A stretch of DNA of 64,000 nt from JADKIH01 sp031385005 (lineage in GTDB: Bacteria > Bacteroidota > Bacteroidia > AKYH767-A > 2013-40CM-41-45): the NCBI GenBank assembly GCA_031385005.1, contig JANNBB010000006.1, positions 124,001 through 188,000 on the forward strand, written 5' to 3'. Numbering within the stretch: the first letter of the stretch is position 1; each line of letters begins with the position of its first letter. The translations under genes were made by a program, and so were the position numbers. Positions 29,484 through 37,465 of the stretch are shown here, piece after piece. Under the pieces are notes generated by a model. It worked only from the letters and a program-made list of their open reading frames with translations. It ran no database searches and was not told the DNA's origin.

Positions 29484-29666
29484 TAAGTACGAAAATACAT
29501 TGGATTTCAATTAAGGTTATCTATTTGGTATTTATTTCTCAACATAGAAAAACATAATTTATTATCTTAATTAAAGGAAATCTTATTACTTTCAACTTCC
29601 TATTTGCCAAAATATCTCTTAACAATTTAATGATAAGAGGATAACGCTACAGAAACAAAGTGTGGT

Positions 29667-29674
29667 TAATTTTG
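29667..29674 (+). promoter_or_regulatory. -7 box for the receiver gene
   Basis: TAATTTTG fits TAnnTTTG exactly and lies 13 bases before the ATG at 29688. No clear -33 TTTG, which would be consistent with an activated promoter. A single TTAACA (29619-29624) lies upstream but without the partner needed for a Pho box. Confidence 0.5.
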
Positions 29675-29687
29675 AAATAAAATAAAT

Positions 29688-30059
29688 ATGAATCATATGC
29701 CTAAAGTACTGGTTGTAGATGACGAACCGGATATAGTCGAAATCTTAAGGTACAATCTCCAAAAGCAAAATTTTATGGTTCTGACTGCCTCCAATGGAAA
29801 TGATGCGGTAGCAATTGCTATAGCCGAAATCCCGGATCTGATTATTTTGGATGTGAGAATGCCCGGGCTATCGGGAATTGAAACATGTAGAAAAATTCGA
29901 ACTTTCCCATCTTTAAAAAGCACACCTGTTCTATTCCTAACTGCTGATACTGACGAATATACAAGTATGAGCGCTATAGAAGCGGGCGGAAACCACTTTA
30001 TTACCAAACCCATTCACCCGACAATTTTATTGAACATGATAAAAGAGATAACTATTTGA
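29688..30059 (+). CDS. Stand-alone response regulator receiver, PhoB-receiver-like
   Basis: 123 residues containing only a receiver domain. The acidic pair is D11/D12 in VLVVDDEPDIVEILRYNL, the phospho-acceptor D55 in LIILDVRMPG, the switch Thr T85 in FLTAD and the conserved lysine K107 in FITKPIHP. The sequence around DDEPDIVEILRYNLQ and MPGLSGIETC resembles receivers of Bacteroidota PhoB-type regulators, yet the frame stops right after the domain and no winged-helix coding follows in any frame. No histidine kinase is nearby. It is the first gene before the porin and pst genes, so a role in phosphate signalling is a fair inference: it could be a phosphate sink or act on a protein partner. 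Confidence 0.8.
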   Translation: MNHMPKVLVVDDEPDIVEILRYNLQKQNFMVLTASNGNDAVAIAIAEIPDLIILDVRMPGLSGIETCRKIRTFPSLKSTPVLFLTADTDEYTSMSAIEAGGNHFITKPIHPTILLNMIKEITI

Positions 30060-30117
30060 TTATATGCACATTAATCAGATCAATTAGTCATGTTAAGTAG
30101 ATTTTCCAAGCTGTTAC

Positions 30118-30134
30118 TTAACATTAAATTAACA
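30118..30134 (+). promoter_or_regulatory. Candidate Pho box before the porin gene
   Basis: TTAACA (30118-30123), five bases, TTAACA (30129-30134): a direct repeat with 11-base period, identical in form to the PhoP box known from Bacillus (TTAACA-N5-TTAACA). It lies 31 bases upstream of a TTCCTTTG sequence (30166-30173) that is one base off the -7 consensus. Binding by a Bacteroidota regulator is inferred. Confidence 0.5.
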
Positions 30135-30194
30135 TTGCTAGAACCTTTTAATAACCTCCCGAACGTTCCTTTGCAAAAAAAACTAATTGATCAA

Positions 30195-31619
30195 ATGAAC
30201 AAAAAACTAACTCTTATTCTTCTCTTATTTATGGGAACGCTATTTAACAAATTAATAGCACAAGAAACGGATACATTGCCGGCCGCAGTTGAAGGCATCA
30301 TCAGTAATCTGGAAGTAAAAAACAGATTAAAAATTAGTGGCTACATTCAAGCTCAATACCAGGTTACCGATTCGGCAGGAACGAAAAGTTTTGCCGGGGG
30401 CGATTTTGCAACTGGAGTTGATAAAAGATTTCAGCTTCGACGTGGCCGTATTAAATTTCAATATGATGGTGCCGTTGGAGAAAAAGGATGGTCTACCTCC
30501 CAATACGTACTTCAATTTGATGTGAGTCAGGGTGGATTAACAATAAAAGATGCATACGTTAAATTAACTGACCCTTGGACGGGCTGGTTTAGTTTGACTG
30601 CCGGAATGCAAAATCGTCCCTTTGGTTATGAAATTCCTTTTTCTTCCTCTTTACGCGAATCACCGGAGCGAGGCAGAATGTCGCAAATAATTTTTCCAAA
30701 TGAAAGAGACTTGGGTGCTATGCTAACATTGCAAGCTCCAAAAACTTCCCGTTGGAATTGGATCAAGTTGGATGTAGGAATGTTTAACGGTACAGGTGCA
30801 CCCGGAGCAGGAGCAAACACAAGTGACTTTGATAAATTCAAAGATGTAATTGCACATCTTGGTCTGAACAAAAATTCAAAATCGGAAAGAGTAAAATGGG
30901 GACTTGGAGTTTCTTATTATGATGGCGGCTTCAGACAAGACAAATCGGATCAATATAAATACGGTTTAGACAGCGCAGGTGTGAAAGGTTATACTATAGA
31001 CATTAAAAAAGCAGACATTAGTTCTTATACAAATAACAGAGATAAAACAAAAAGAAACTATATAGGTTTTGATGCTCAGGTTACAATAGACTGGTTAATT
31101 GGATTGACAACGCTTCGCGGAGAATATATTCAAGGAGAGCAACCGGGTACTTCCGGTTCGTCAACCAGTTTGTCAAGTGCTTTGGGAACGACTACACCTT
31201 CCACTACCTATACTACAACGATTGATTCAACAACAATGACAGCAACGACTGTTGCAAGTACAACCTCCACAACGCTTGATGTATACGTTCGTAAATTCAA
31301 CGGAGCTTACTTATATTTTATTCAGAATATCGGTCAAACACCTTTACAGGCAATTGTAAAATACGACTGGTATGATGCCAATACAGATGTTACAGGAGAC
31401 GAAATTGGAAAAAGTGTAAAGGCGGGTTACAAAGCTACGAACTCAACCGATTTAAAATATACGACGCTTGGATTAGGATTAGCTTACAGATGGGATGCAA
31501 ACATGAAGATTACTGCATACTATGACATGGTTAAAAACGAAACGAGTACAAATTTAAGCGGATATACCAAAGACCTATTAGACAATGTATTCACGCTACG
31601 TCTTCAAATGAAATTTTAA
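30195..31619 (+). CDS. Phosphate-selective porin (OprO/OprP family)
   Basis: An outer membrane channel expected to pass phosphate or polyphosphate. Start: ATG 30195 (MNKKLT), giving a clean signal peptide ending LIAQ and 474 residues; an in-frame ATG at 30090 would add 35 residues without signal character and would put the candidate Pho box inside the gene. Family marks are the N-terminal LKISGYIQAQYQ, the QLRRGRIKFQYDG motif, FDVSQGGLTIKDAYVKL, GMQNRPFGYEI and RDLGAMLTLQAP, and a C-terminal aromatic end LRLQMKF typical of beta-barrels. A Ser/Thr-rich loop near residues 320-355 (TTTPSTTYTTTI) is probably extracellular. It precedes pstS by 36 bases. Confidence 0.88.
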   Translation: MNKKLTLILLLFMGTLFNKLIAQETDTLPAAVEGIISNLEVKNRLKISGYIQAQYQVTDSAGTKSFAGGDFATGVDKRFQLRRGRIKFQYDGAVGEKGWSTSQYVLQFDVSQGGLTIKDAYVKLTDPWTGWFSLTAGMQNRPFGYEIPFSSSLRESPERGRMSQIIFPNERDLGAMLTLQAPKTSRWNWIKLDVGMFNGTGAPGAGANTSDFDKFKDVIAHLGLNKNSKSERVKWGLGVSYYDGGFRQDKSDQYKYGLDSAGVKGYTIDIKKADISSYTNNRDKTKRNYIGFDAQVTIDWLIGLTTLRGEYIQGEQPGTSGSSTSLSSALGTTTPSTTYTTTIDSTTMTATTVASTTSTTLDVYVRKFNGAYLYFIQNIGQTPLQAIVKYDWYDANTDVTGDEIGKSVKAGYKATNSTDLKYTTLGLGLAYRWDANMKITAYYDMVKNETSTNLSGYTKDLLDNVFTLRLQMKF

Positions 31620-31655
31620 TTTAAAACTTAAATATAAATAAATCAAAAAAGAAAA

Positions 31656-32471
31656 ATGAAAAAAACAATTTTATTCGCTCTAATTACAATTACGACATTA
31701 TTTGCTCAGGCACAAAAAGTAGTTCTAAAAGGAAGTGATACAGTTCTTCCTCTTGCACAAAAAGAAGCTGAATCGTATATGAAAAAGAACACAGGAAAAA
31801 GTATTACTGTAATTGGTGGAGGAAGCGGAGTTGGACTTGCAGCATTGATTGATAATTCGACAGATATTGCTATGTCATCCAGAAAAATGAAAATGGATGA
31901 AAGAATGAAAATGCAGGATGCAGGAAAAGCTTACAAAGAAGTAATTATTGCAAACGATGCATTGTCGGTAATTGTAAATCCACAAAACAAGGTTTCACAA
32001 CTGACTCGTCAGCAACTTGAAGGTATCTTCACAGGAAAGATTAAAAATTGGAAAGAAGTTGGCGGAGAGGACATGAAGATTATTGTTTATTCGCGTGAAA
32101 CAAGTTCCGGAACTTATGAATTCTTTAAGGACCACGTAATGATGAGAAAAAACTATGCTTCATCGGTATTGAACATGCCGGCAACGGGTGCAATTGTTCA
32201 ATCGGTAAGTCAGACTAAAGGAGCCATCGGTTATGTAGGACTCGCATACATGACAAAAGAAGTAAAAGACATAGCAGTATCTTATGATGGCAAAAATTTC
32301 GTAATGGGCTCATTGGAAACAGCAATGAATAAAACATATCCGATTGTTAGGCCACTTTACTATTATTATCAGACATCAAAAGAAGCGACGGTAAAACCTT
32401 TTATTGACTTCATTTTATCAGCGGAAGGTCAAAAAATTGTTCAGCAAGTTGGCTATATTCCTTTGAAATAA
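31656..32471 (+). CDS. pstS: PstS, phosphate-binding protein of the Pst transporter
   Basis: Periplasmic phosphate receptor. Signal peptide about 1-20 (ending FAQAQ) without a lipobox cysteine. Phosphate-site motifs are GSDTVLPLAQ (26-35), GGGSGVGLAAL (54-64), SSRKM (74-78) and SRETSSGT (146-153), with the second-lobe IGYVGLAYM. At 271 residues it is a short PstS of the type common in Bacteroidota. It follows the porin by 36 bases. A strong hairpin separates it from pstC, which fits the usual need for more binding protein than permease. Confidence 0.95.
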   Translation: MKKTILFALITITTLFAQAQKVVLKGSDTVLPLAQKEAESYMKKNTGKSITVIGGGSGVGLAALIDNSTDIAMSSRKMKMDERMKMQDAGKAYKEVIIANDALSVIVNPQNKVSQLTRQQLEGIFTGKIKNWKEVGGEDMKIIVYSRETSSGTYEFFKDHVMMRKNYASSVLNMPATGAIVQSVSQTKGAIGYVGLAYMTKEVKDIAVSYDGKNFVMGSLETAMNKTYPIVRPLYYYYQTSKEATVKPFIDFILSAEGQKIVQQVGYIPLK

Positions 32472-32497
32472 GTTTAATTTTTTCTTTTCTTTGTAAA

Positions 32498-32527
32498 AAA
32501 CAGCGGTGGTATACACTGCTGTTTTTG
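32498..32527 (+). terminator. Hairpin between pstS and pstC (partial terminator or stabiliser)
   Basis: Ten-base stem with one G-T pair: AACAGCGGTG (32499-32508) with CACTGCTGTT (32514-32523), loop GTATA, followed by TTT-G-TT. It would lower transcription into pstC or protect the pstS message end. I infer one operon with reduced read-through, though a separate pstC promoter is possible. Confidence 0.75.
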
Positions 32528-32563
32528 TTAGTTTATTGTCAATATTACTTTAAAGTAAAATAA

Positions 32564-33787
32564 TTGTTAGCAAAACATCAATTGAAAAACAGGTTTAAAA
32601 AATTTCTTGAAAAAATAGTTGAAGGAGCATTACTGATTAGTGGATCAATCTCTACACTGACGGTATTACTTATTGTTGTTTTTCTTTTTCGGGAAGGATT
32701 TTCATTATTCAACACTTCCCCTGTTGAAAACCACAACCTAATTGTTGTTAACAAAGCCAATCCGGTTACGAAGCTTACCCCTTTACAAATTAAAAACATT
32801 TTTGATCAGCAGATCACTAACTGGAAAGAGGTATCCGGCAAGGATGAGGAAATAATTCTTTTCACAATCAATGATGCAACTGCTTTTTTTACTGAAGAAG
32901 AAATTGGCGAAAATTTTGAATTTCTCCCGTCAAAAATCGACTCATTGGTTTCTGTGACACCGGAAATTCTGGCTGTATATCCTGAAAAATATGCGAGTGA
33001 GAAATTCAGTGGAAAAAAAATTGAAGTACCGAAAAATAACATTCCTGATTTTATTACAGGAAAACAATGGTTTCCGACAGCCGAACCGGCTGTGCAATTA
33101 GGGGTACTTCCATTGATAATGGGAACCTTACTTGTTTCATTGTTTGCCATACTTTTTGCTTTGCCTGTTGGATTAGCTGCTGCAATTTATATGGCAGAAA
33201 TTGCTGACGACCGCTTAAGAAAAGTATTAAAACCATTAATTGAACTATTAGCGGGTATCCCTTCTGTTGTATACGGATTTTTTGGTCTGATTGTAATCGT
33301 ACCTGCAATTCATGACCTGTTCAATCTTCCTGTTGGAGAAACGGCTTTAGCAGGTAGTATTGTATTGGCTATAATGGCACTGCCGACAATTATCACTGTC
33401 TCTGAAGATGCCATAAGAAATACTCCAAGAAGCATGAAGGAAGCTTCCTTAGCCCTTGGCGCCAATCATTGGCAAACTATACGCCGTGTTATAATACCGT
33501 ATTCTATTTCCGGAATTTCAGCAGCGGCTATTTTGGGAATTGGACGTGCAATTGGTGAAACGATGGCGGTATTGATGGTGACCGGCAATGCAGCTGTAAT
33601 GCCACACTCCCTACTTCAACCCGTACGTACCATTCCTGCCACAATTGCAGCAGAACTTGGAGAGGCACCTTATGGCGGAGTACATTTTAAAGCACTGTTT
33701 GCACTGGGATGTATACTATTTTTAATAACTATGTTTATTAACTTATGGGTACAGTCAATTAGTTCCAAACGTAAAATGAATAGATAG
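32564..33787 (+). CDS. pstC: PstC, phosphate permease subunit with a PstS-like insert
   Basis: Inner membrane subunit of the PstSCAB importer. Residues 20-45 form a first membrane span, residues about 50-175 a periplasmic insert, and residues 180-405 the usual permease spans with the EAA-type loop EASLALGANHWQTIRRVIIPYSI. In the insert, residues 62-100 align without gaps to PstS residues 107-145, about half identical by eye, sharing ITNWKEV/IKNWKEV. The frame has a stop at 32561 and no ATG before the membrane core, so the start is a TTG: 32564 or 32582. pstA begins two bases after the stop, so the two are translated together. Confidence 0.92.
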   Translation: MLAKHQLKNRFKKFLEKIVEGALLISGSISTLTVLLIVVFLFREGFSLFNTSPVENHNLIVVNKANPVTKLTPLQIKNIFDQQITNWKEVSGKDEEIILFTINDATAFFTEEEIGENFEFLPSKIDSLVSVTPEILAVYPEKYASEKFSGKKIEVPKNNIPDFITGKQWFPTAEPAVQLGVLPLIMGTLLVSLFAILFALPVGLAAAIYMAEIADDRLRKVLKPLIELLAGIPSVVYGFFGLIVIVPAIHDLFNLPVGETALAGSIVLAIMALPTIITVSEDAIRNTPRSMKEASLALGANHWQTIRRVIIPYSISGISAAAILGIGRAIGETMAVLMVTGNAAVMPHSLLQPVRTIPATIAAELGEAPYGGVHFKALFALGCILFLITMFINLWVQSISSKRKMNR

Positions 33788-33788
33788 T

Positions 33789-34643
33789 ATGTCAAAAAAT
33801 TTAAAAGAACAAATTGCATTCTGGATATTCCGCTTATTGACATTGCTGGTTGTAGCCGTTTTGCTTTGGGTATTGGAATTTATTTTCGTCCGCGGCTGGC
33901 ACATGTTGAACTGGGATTTTCTAACGAAGATGCCGGAAGATGGAATGACGAAAGGCGGAATTTATCCGGCAATCATTGGAACATTTTGCCTCATCATCGG
34001 TTCCATGACTTTTGCCTTTCCGCTGGGAGTAATGGCGGGAATTTACATTCACGAATATTCAAGAGATAGCTGGTTCAAGCGCTTTATTAAATTAATGACA
34101 AATAACCTGGCTGGAATTCCGTCTATAGTATTCGGACTTTTCGGCATGGCTTTATTTGTTAAAACGTTAAATTTCGGCGATTCGATTTTGGCCGGTTCAT
34201 TAACCTTAGGTCTGCTTGCCCTACCGGTTGTAATAAGGGTTACAGAAGAATCACTTATTGCCATTGATGATTCATTCCGTCATGCGAGTCTTGCTTTAGG
34301 TGCAAGTAAATTGCAAACAATTCGCAGAATTATTTTACCGATTGCTTATCCCAATATTATAACCGGATTAATTTTATCAATAGGAAGAGTTTCCGGCGAA
34401 ACCGCACCCATATTATTTACTGTAGCCGCCTATTTTCTTCCTAAATTGCCTACATCCATATTTGATCAGGTAATGGCACTACCCTATCATCTTTATGTTG
34501 TTTCAACCAGTGGAACAAAAATTCAGGAATCGAGAGATATGGCTTATGGTACAGCACTCGTTTTAGTATTGATTGTTCTTGTATTAAATTTAATTGCCAA
34601 TGCGCTAAGGAGATACTTTGGTAAAAAAGTAAAAATGAACTAA
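33789..34643 (+). CDS. pstA: PstA, phosphate permease subunit
   Basis: Second permease of the Pst importer, 284 residues. Six hydrophobic spans are readable (about 13-30, 60-85, 110-130, 135-155, 195-215 and 255-275). The cytoplasmic EAA-type loop reads HASLALGASKLQTIRRIILPIAYPNIITG, matching the partner loop in PstC, and the segment GGIYPAIIGTFCLIIGSM near residue 55 is family typical. It starts two bases after the pstC stop and ends five bases before pstB, so the three are one translational unit. Confidence 0.95.
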   Translation: MSKNLKEQIAFWIFRLLTLLVVAVLLWVLEFIFVRGWHMLNWDFLTKMPEDGMTKGGIYPAIIGTFCLIIGSMTFAFPLGVMAGIYIHEYSRDSWFKRFIKLMTNNLAGIPSIVFGLFGMALFVKTLNFGDSILAGSLTLGLLALPVVIRVTEESLIAIDDSFRHASLALGASKLQTIRRIILPIAYPNIITGLILSIGRVSGETAPILFTVAAYFLPKLPTSIFDQVMALPYHLYVVSTSGTKIQESRDMAYGTALVLVLIVLVLNLIANALRRYFGKKVKMN

Positions 34644-34648
34644 CCACC

Positions 34649-35404
34649 ATGCTTAAGATAGAAACAAAAAATGTAAATTTATTCTACGGTGCTTTTCATG
34701 CATTAAAAGATATTAATATTGGAATTCTCCCCAATACGGTTACGGCATTGATTGGGCCCTCAGGTTGTGGTAAGTCAACCTATCTCCGGCTTTTTAATCG
34801 TATGAACGATTTGATACCGGGTGTTAAAATTCAAGGAGAGGTACTGTTAGATGGAAAGGATATTTACCACTCAAAAGGAATGCGAACAGATGAATTGCGA
34901 AAAAAAGTGGGAATGGTTTTTCAAAAACCAAATCCTTTTCCAAAAAGCATTTATGAAAACGTGGCCTATGGGTTAAGAGTAAATGGACTGAACAACAATC
35001 AATATGTTGAAGAACGTGTTGAATCATCGCTTCGTCAGGCTGCACTTTGGGAAGAAGTAAAAGATAAATTAAAAAAATCCGCTTTTGAACTCTCTGGTGG
35101 ACAACAACAGAGACTTTGTATCGCAAGGGCATTGGCGATTGAGCCATCCATTATATTAATGGATGAACCTGCTTCTGCGCTCGATCCTATTTCAACGGCA
35201 AAGATTGAAGAATTGATCTATGAACTTAAAACAAAATACACGATTATTATCGTGACGCATAACATGCAACAAGCGGCACGTGTAAGCGACAAGACAGCGT
35301 TTTTCTATCTTGGTGAACTGATTGAATATAACAATACGGATATTATATTCACCAATCCAAAGGTTGAAAAAACTCAAAGTTATGTAACCGGTCGTTTCGG
35401 TTAA
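34649..35404 (+). CDS. pstB: PstB, phosphate-importer ATPase
   Basis: ABC ATPase that drives PstCA. Walker A GPSGCGKS (36-43), the PstB-type Q-loop MVFQKPNPFPKSIYENVAYGLR, signature LSGGQQQR (148-155), Walker B ILMDEPASALDP (169-180) and the H-loop VTHNM. 251 residues, the standard PstB length. The PNPFPxSI motif distinguishes PstB from other importers. phoU follows after 67 bases. Confidence 0.97.
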   Translation: MLKIETKNVNLFYGAFHALKDINIGILPNTVTALIGPSGCGKSTYLRLFNRMNDLIPGVKIQGEVLLDGKDIYHSKGMRTDELRKKVGMVFQKPNPFPKSIYENVAYGLRVNGLNNNQYVEERVESSLRQAALWEEVKDKLKKSAFELSGGQQQRLCIARALAIEPSIILMDEPASALDPISTAKIEELIYELKTKYTIIIVTHNMQQAARVSDKTAFFYLGELIEYNNTDIIFTNPKVEKTQSYVTGRFG

Positions 35405-35471
35405 TTGAAATTGAAATCATTTTATATCCTAAAAATTCTTAAAAATTATTCTCTACTAAACTCCACCAAAA

Positions 35472-36137
35472 ATGAACCATCTCGATATAGAAATCAAACG
35501 ATTGAAAGACGAAGTACTGGAAATGTTTGAAATCATTGTATTGCAATTAAAAAAAACTCACTTATCATTATCGATGATGGACAAGCAGTTGGCACGTGAA
35601 GTTAATTTTAATGAAAAAAGAGTCAATGCGCTTGAATTAAAAATCGATAAAGATTGTGAAAATATTTTCGCTTTGTTTAATCCTGTTGCGATCGATTTGC
35701 GTTTTGTTTTGGCTGTATTAAAGATCAATTACAATCTGGAGAGAATCGGAGACATTGCAGATGGAATTTGCAGATATGTGACAGAAGCCAGCACACCTTT
35801 CGACAAAGAATTGCTGGAGTTAACTCGTATTGATGAAATGTTTCAAATGTCGATTGAAATGCTTGATAATGTGAAATCATCCTTCGACAATGAAGACACG
35901 AAATTAGCCAGAAGTGTTTTTCAGAAAGATGATTTACTGGATGAGATCAATGCAAATGCTGATCTGGCCATTGAAAAGTACATCAAACTTAATCCTGATA
36001 AAGTTCGACAATCGCTTCATATTGTATCGACTATTCGTAAACTGGAACGCACAGGAGATCAGGTGAAAAATGTTGCAGAGGAAATTATATTTTTTATAGA
36101 AGCGAAAGTTCTAAAACACGTTTCCGGGAAAAATTAG
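35472..36137 (+). CDS. phoU: PhoU, phosphate signalling regulator
   Basis: 221 residues forming two PhoU three-helix repeats. Each has the metal-binding type motif: the first around FNPVAIDLRFVLAVLKINYNLERIGDIADGI (residues about 69-99), the second KVRQSLHIVSTIRKLERTGDQVKNVAEEIIF (about 177-207). PhoU links Pst transport to the PhoR/PhoB pair and curbs phosphate uptake. Neither phoR nor a full phoB is in the window; the lone receiver at 29688 is the only regulator nearby. The gene ends at a hairpin that separates it from pyrD. Confidence 0.94.
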   Translation: MNHLDIEIKRLKDEVLEMFEIIVLQLKKTHLSLSMMDKQLAREVNFNEKRVNALELKIDKDCENIFALFNPVAIDLRFVLAVLKINYNLERIGDIADGICRYVTEASTPFDKELLELTRIDEMFQMSIEMLDNVKSSFDNEDTKLARSVFQKDDLLDEINANADLAIEKYIKLNPDKVRQSLHIVSTIRKLERTGDQVKNVAEEIIFFIEAKVLKHVSGKN

Positions 36138-36143
36138 TTTTGG

Positions 36144-36170
36144 CTAAATCACATTTGGGTGATTTTTTAT
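36144..36170 (+). terminator. Terminator after phoU
   Basis: AAATCAC (36146-36152) pairs with GTGATTT (36159-36165), loop ATTTGG, followed by more T. It serves the phosphate operon; the opposite direction has only a short A run. Confidence 0.75.
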
Positions 36171-36171
36171 T

Positions 36172-37227
36172 TCAAGTCTTTGCCAGTAAAGCTTTGTTAA
36201 TATCCTTTATTAATGAAGGGCCTTCGTAAATAAAACCGGTATAAAGCTGGATTAAATCGGCTCCTGCATTTAATTTTTCCAGGGCGTCATCGGCAGAATG
36301 AATTCCTCCTACCCCAATGATTTTAAATTTTCCACCGGATTTTCCGGATAGATAGCGAATAACTTCTGTCGATCTTTTTCCAAGAGGTTTCCCGCTGAGT
36401 CCCCCGCTGCCGGCAAATTCAATTTCTTTTTTATCCGATTTTAAATTTTCGCGAGAAACAGTAGTATTGGTGGCAATAACTCCGTCTATTTTCGATTCAA
36501 GCACCACTTCAATAATTTCGTCGAGTTGATCAATGGTGAGATCGGGTGCGATCTTTAAGAGGATTGGTTTGCGAGTGCAATTGTACTGAATGGCCAAAAC
36601 AGCATTCAGATTTTGAAGCCGCAATAATATTTCCAACAGAGGCCCTTTGTCTTGTAACGATCGCAATCCGGGCGTATTCGGAGAACTCACATTTACGGCA
36701 AAGTAATTTACGCTTGAAAAAAGAACTCGGAAACAAACTTCATAATCGTCAATAGCTTTGCTGTTTTCGGTAATCTTATTCTTTCCGATATTTCCGCCAA
36801 CTATTAAAGTTGCATTTTTTTTTCGTAATCGATTGGCAACTACCTCAACTCCATCATTATTAAATCCCATGCGGTTGATAATTGCAGCATCTTGCGGTAA
36901 ACGAAACATTCTGGGTTTTTCATTTCCGGGTTGAGGCAAGGGTGTTACCGTACCTATTTCAACAAATCCAAATCCCATCGCAATAAATTCCTCATACAAG
37001 TGTGCATTTTTGTCCATTCCGGCTGCGAGTCCAACAGGATTTGGGAAGCGTATTCCGAAAACGGTTCGTTCCAGTTTTTTGTTTTTATTAACGAAAAGGG
37101 ATTTAGCAAAAAATGCAGCTCCCGGAATCTTAAAAACAAATTTCAGCGTTTTGAATACAAAGTGATGAATTGTTTCAGGATTAACCTTGAATAATATTGG
37201 TCTGAAGTATGATTTGTAAATGTTCAC
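36172..37227 (-). CDS. pyrD: Dihydroorotate dehydrogenase (quinone), class 2
   Basis: Membrane-associated FMN enzyme that oxidises dihydroorotate to orotate with quinone in pyrimidine synthesis. From the GTG at 37227 there are 351 residues; the N-terminal helix region MNIYKSYFRPILFKVNPETI is the class 2 membrane-contact extension. Motifs: GLAAGMDKNA, EIGTVTPLPQPGN, RLPQDAAIINRMGFNNDG, and NVSSPNTPGLR (179-189), which has the catalytic serine of class 2 enzymes. A TTG five codons upstream would lie beyond the TACTTTTA promoter-like box (37232-37239), so I prefer the GTG. Confidence 0.94.
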   Translation of the reverse strand: MNIYKSYFRPILFKVNPETIHHFVFKTLKFVFKIPGAAFFAKSLFVNKNKKLERTVFGIRFPNPVGLAAGMDKNAHLYEEFIAMGFGFVEIGTVTPLPQPGNEKPRMFRLPQDAAIINRMGFNNDGVEVVANRLRKKNATLIVGGNIGKNKITENSKAIDDYEVCFRVLFSSVNYFAVNVSSPNTPGLRSLQDKGPLLEILLRLQNLNAVLAIQYNCTRKPILLKIAPDLTIDQLDEIIEVVLESKIDGVIATNTTVSRENLKSDKKEIEFAGSGGLSGKPLGKRSTEVIRYLSGKSGGKFKIIGVGGIHSADDALEKLNAGADLIQLYTGFIYEGPSLIKDINKALLAKT

Positions 37228-37231
37228 GCGG

Positions 37232-37239
37232 TAAAAGTA
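37232..37239 (-). promoter_or_regulatory. Near-consensus -7 box abutting pyrD
   Basis: On the minus strand TACTTTTA (7 of 8 with the TAnnTTTG pattern) ends four bases before the GTG, suggesting a leaderless or nearly leaderless message. Confidence 0.4.
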
Positions 37240-37440
37240 CAATTCGGATTCGAAATCGAAATACTATTTTAAGTCGGGTAGAAATATTTTCAAACGATTT
37301 TGAATACATTCTTGCCTCCGCTATTTATCAGATACGATAGCAATGAAACCGGTTTTTCAGACAATAAATATTATTGGGCAAATTTAAACACCGGACTGTT
37401 AATTAATAATTAAAATTGTTTAGTTTGATCAAATATTATT

Positions 37441-37456
37441 TTTAGGTTTGTCTAAA
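37441..37456 (+). promoter_or_regulatory. Candidate DtxR/MntR operator overlapping the promoter
   Basis: TTTAG (37441-37445), six bases, CTAAA (37452-37456), an inverted repeat close to the TTAGGTTAGCCTAA type of DtxR-family operator. Inside it lies TAGGTTTG (37443-37450), an exact -7 box, 15 bases before the regulator ATG. A further palindrome TTTGATCAAA (37424-37433) covers the region expected for the -33 element. Together they predict metal-dependent autorepression. Confidence 0.6.
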
Positions 37457-37465
37457 CTTTAAGCC

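Noticed and set aside
30090..30194. N-terminal extension of the porin from ATG 30090
   Set aside because: It would bury the signal peptide 36 residues in and place the Pho-type repeat inside the gene.
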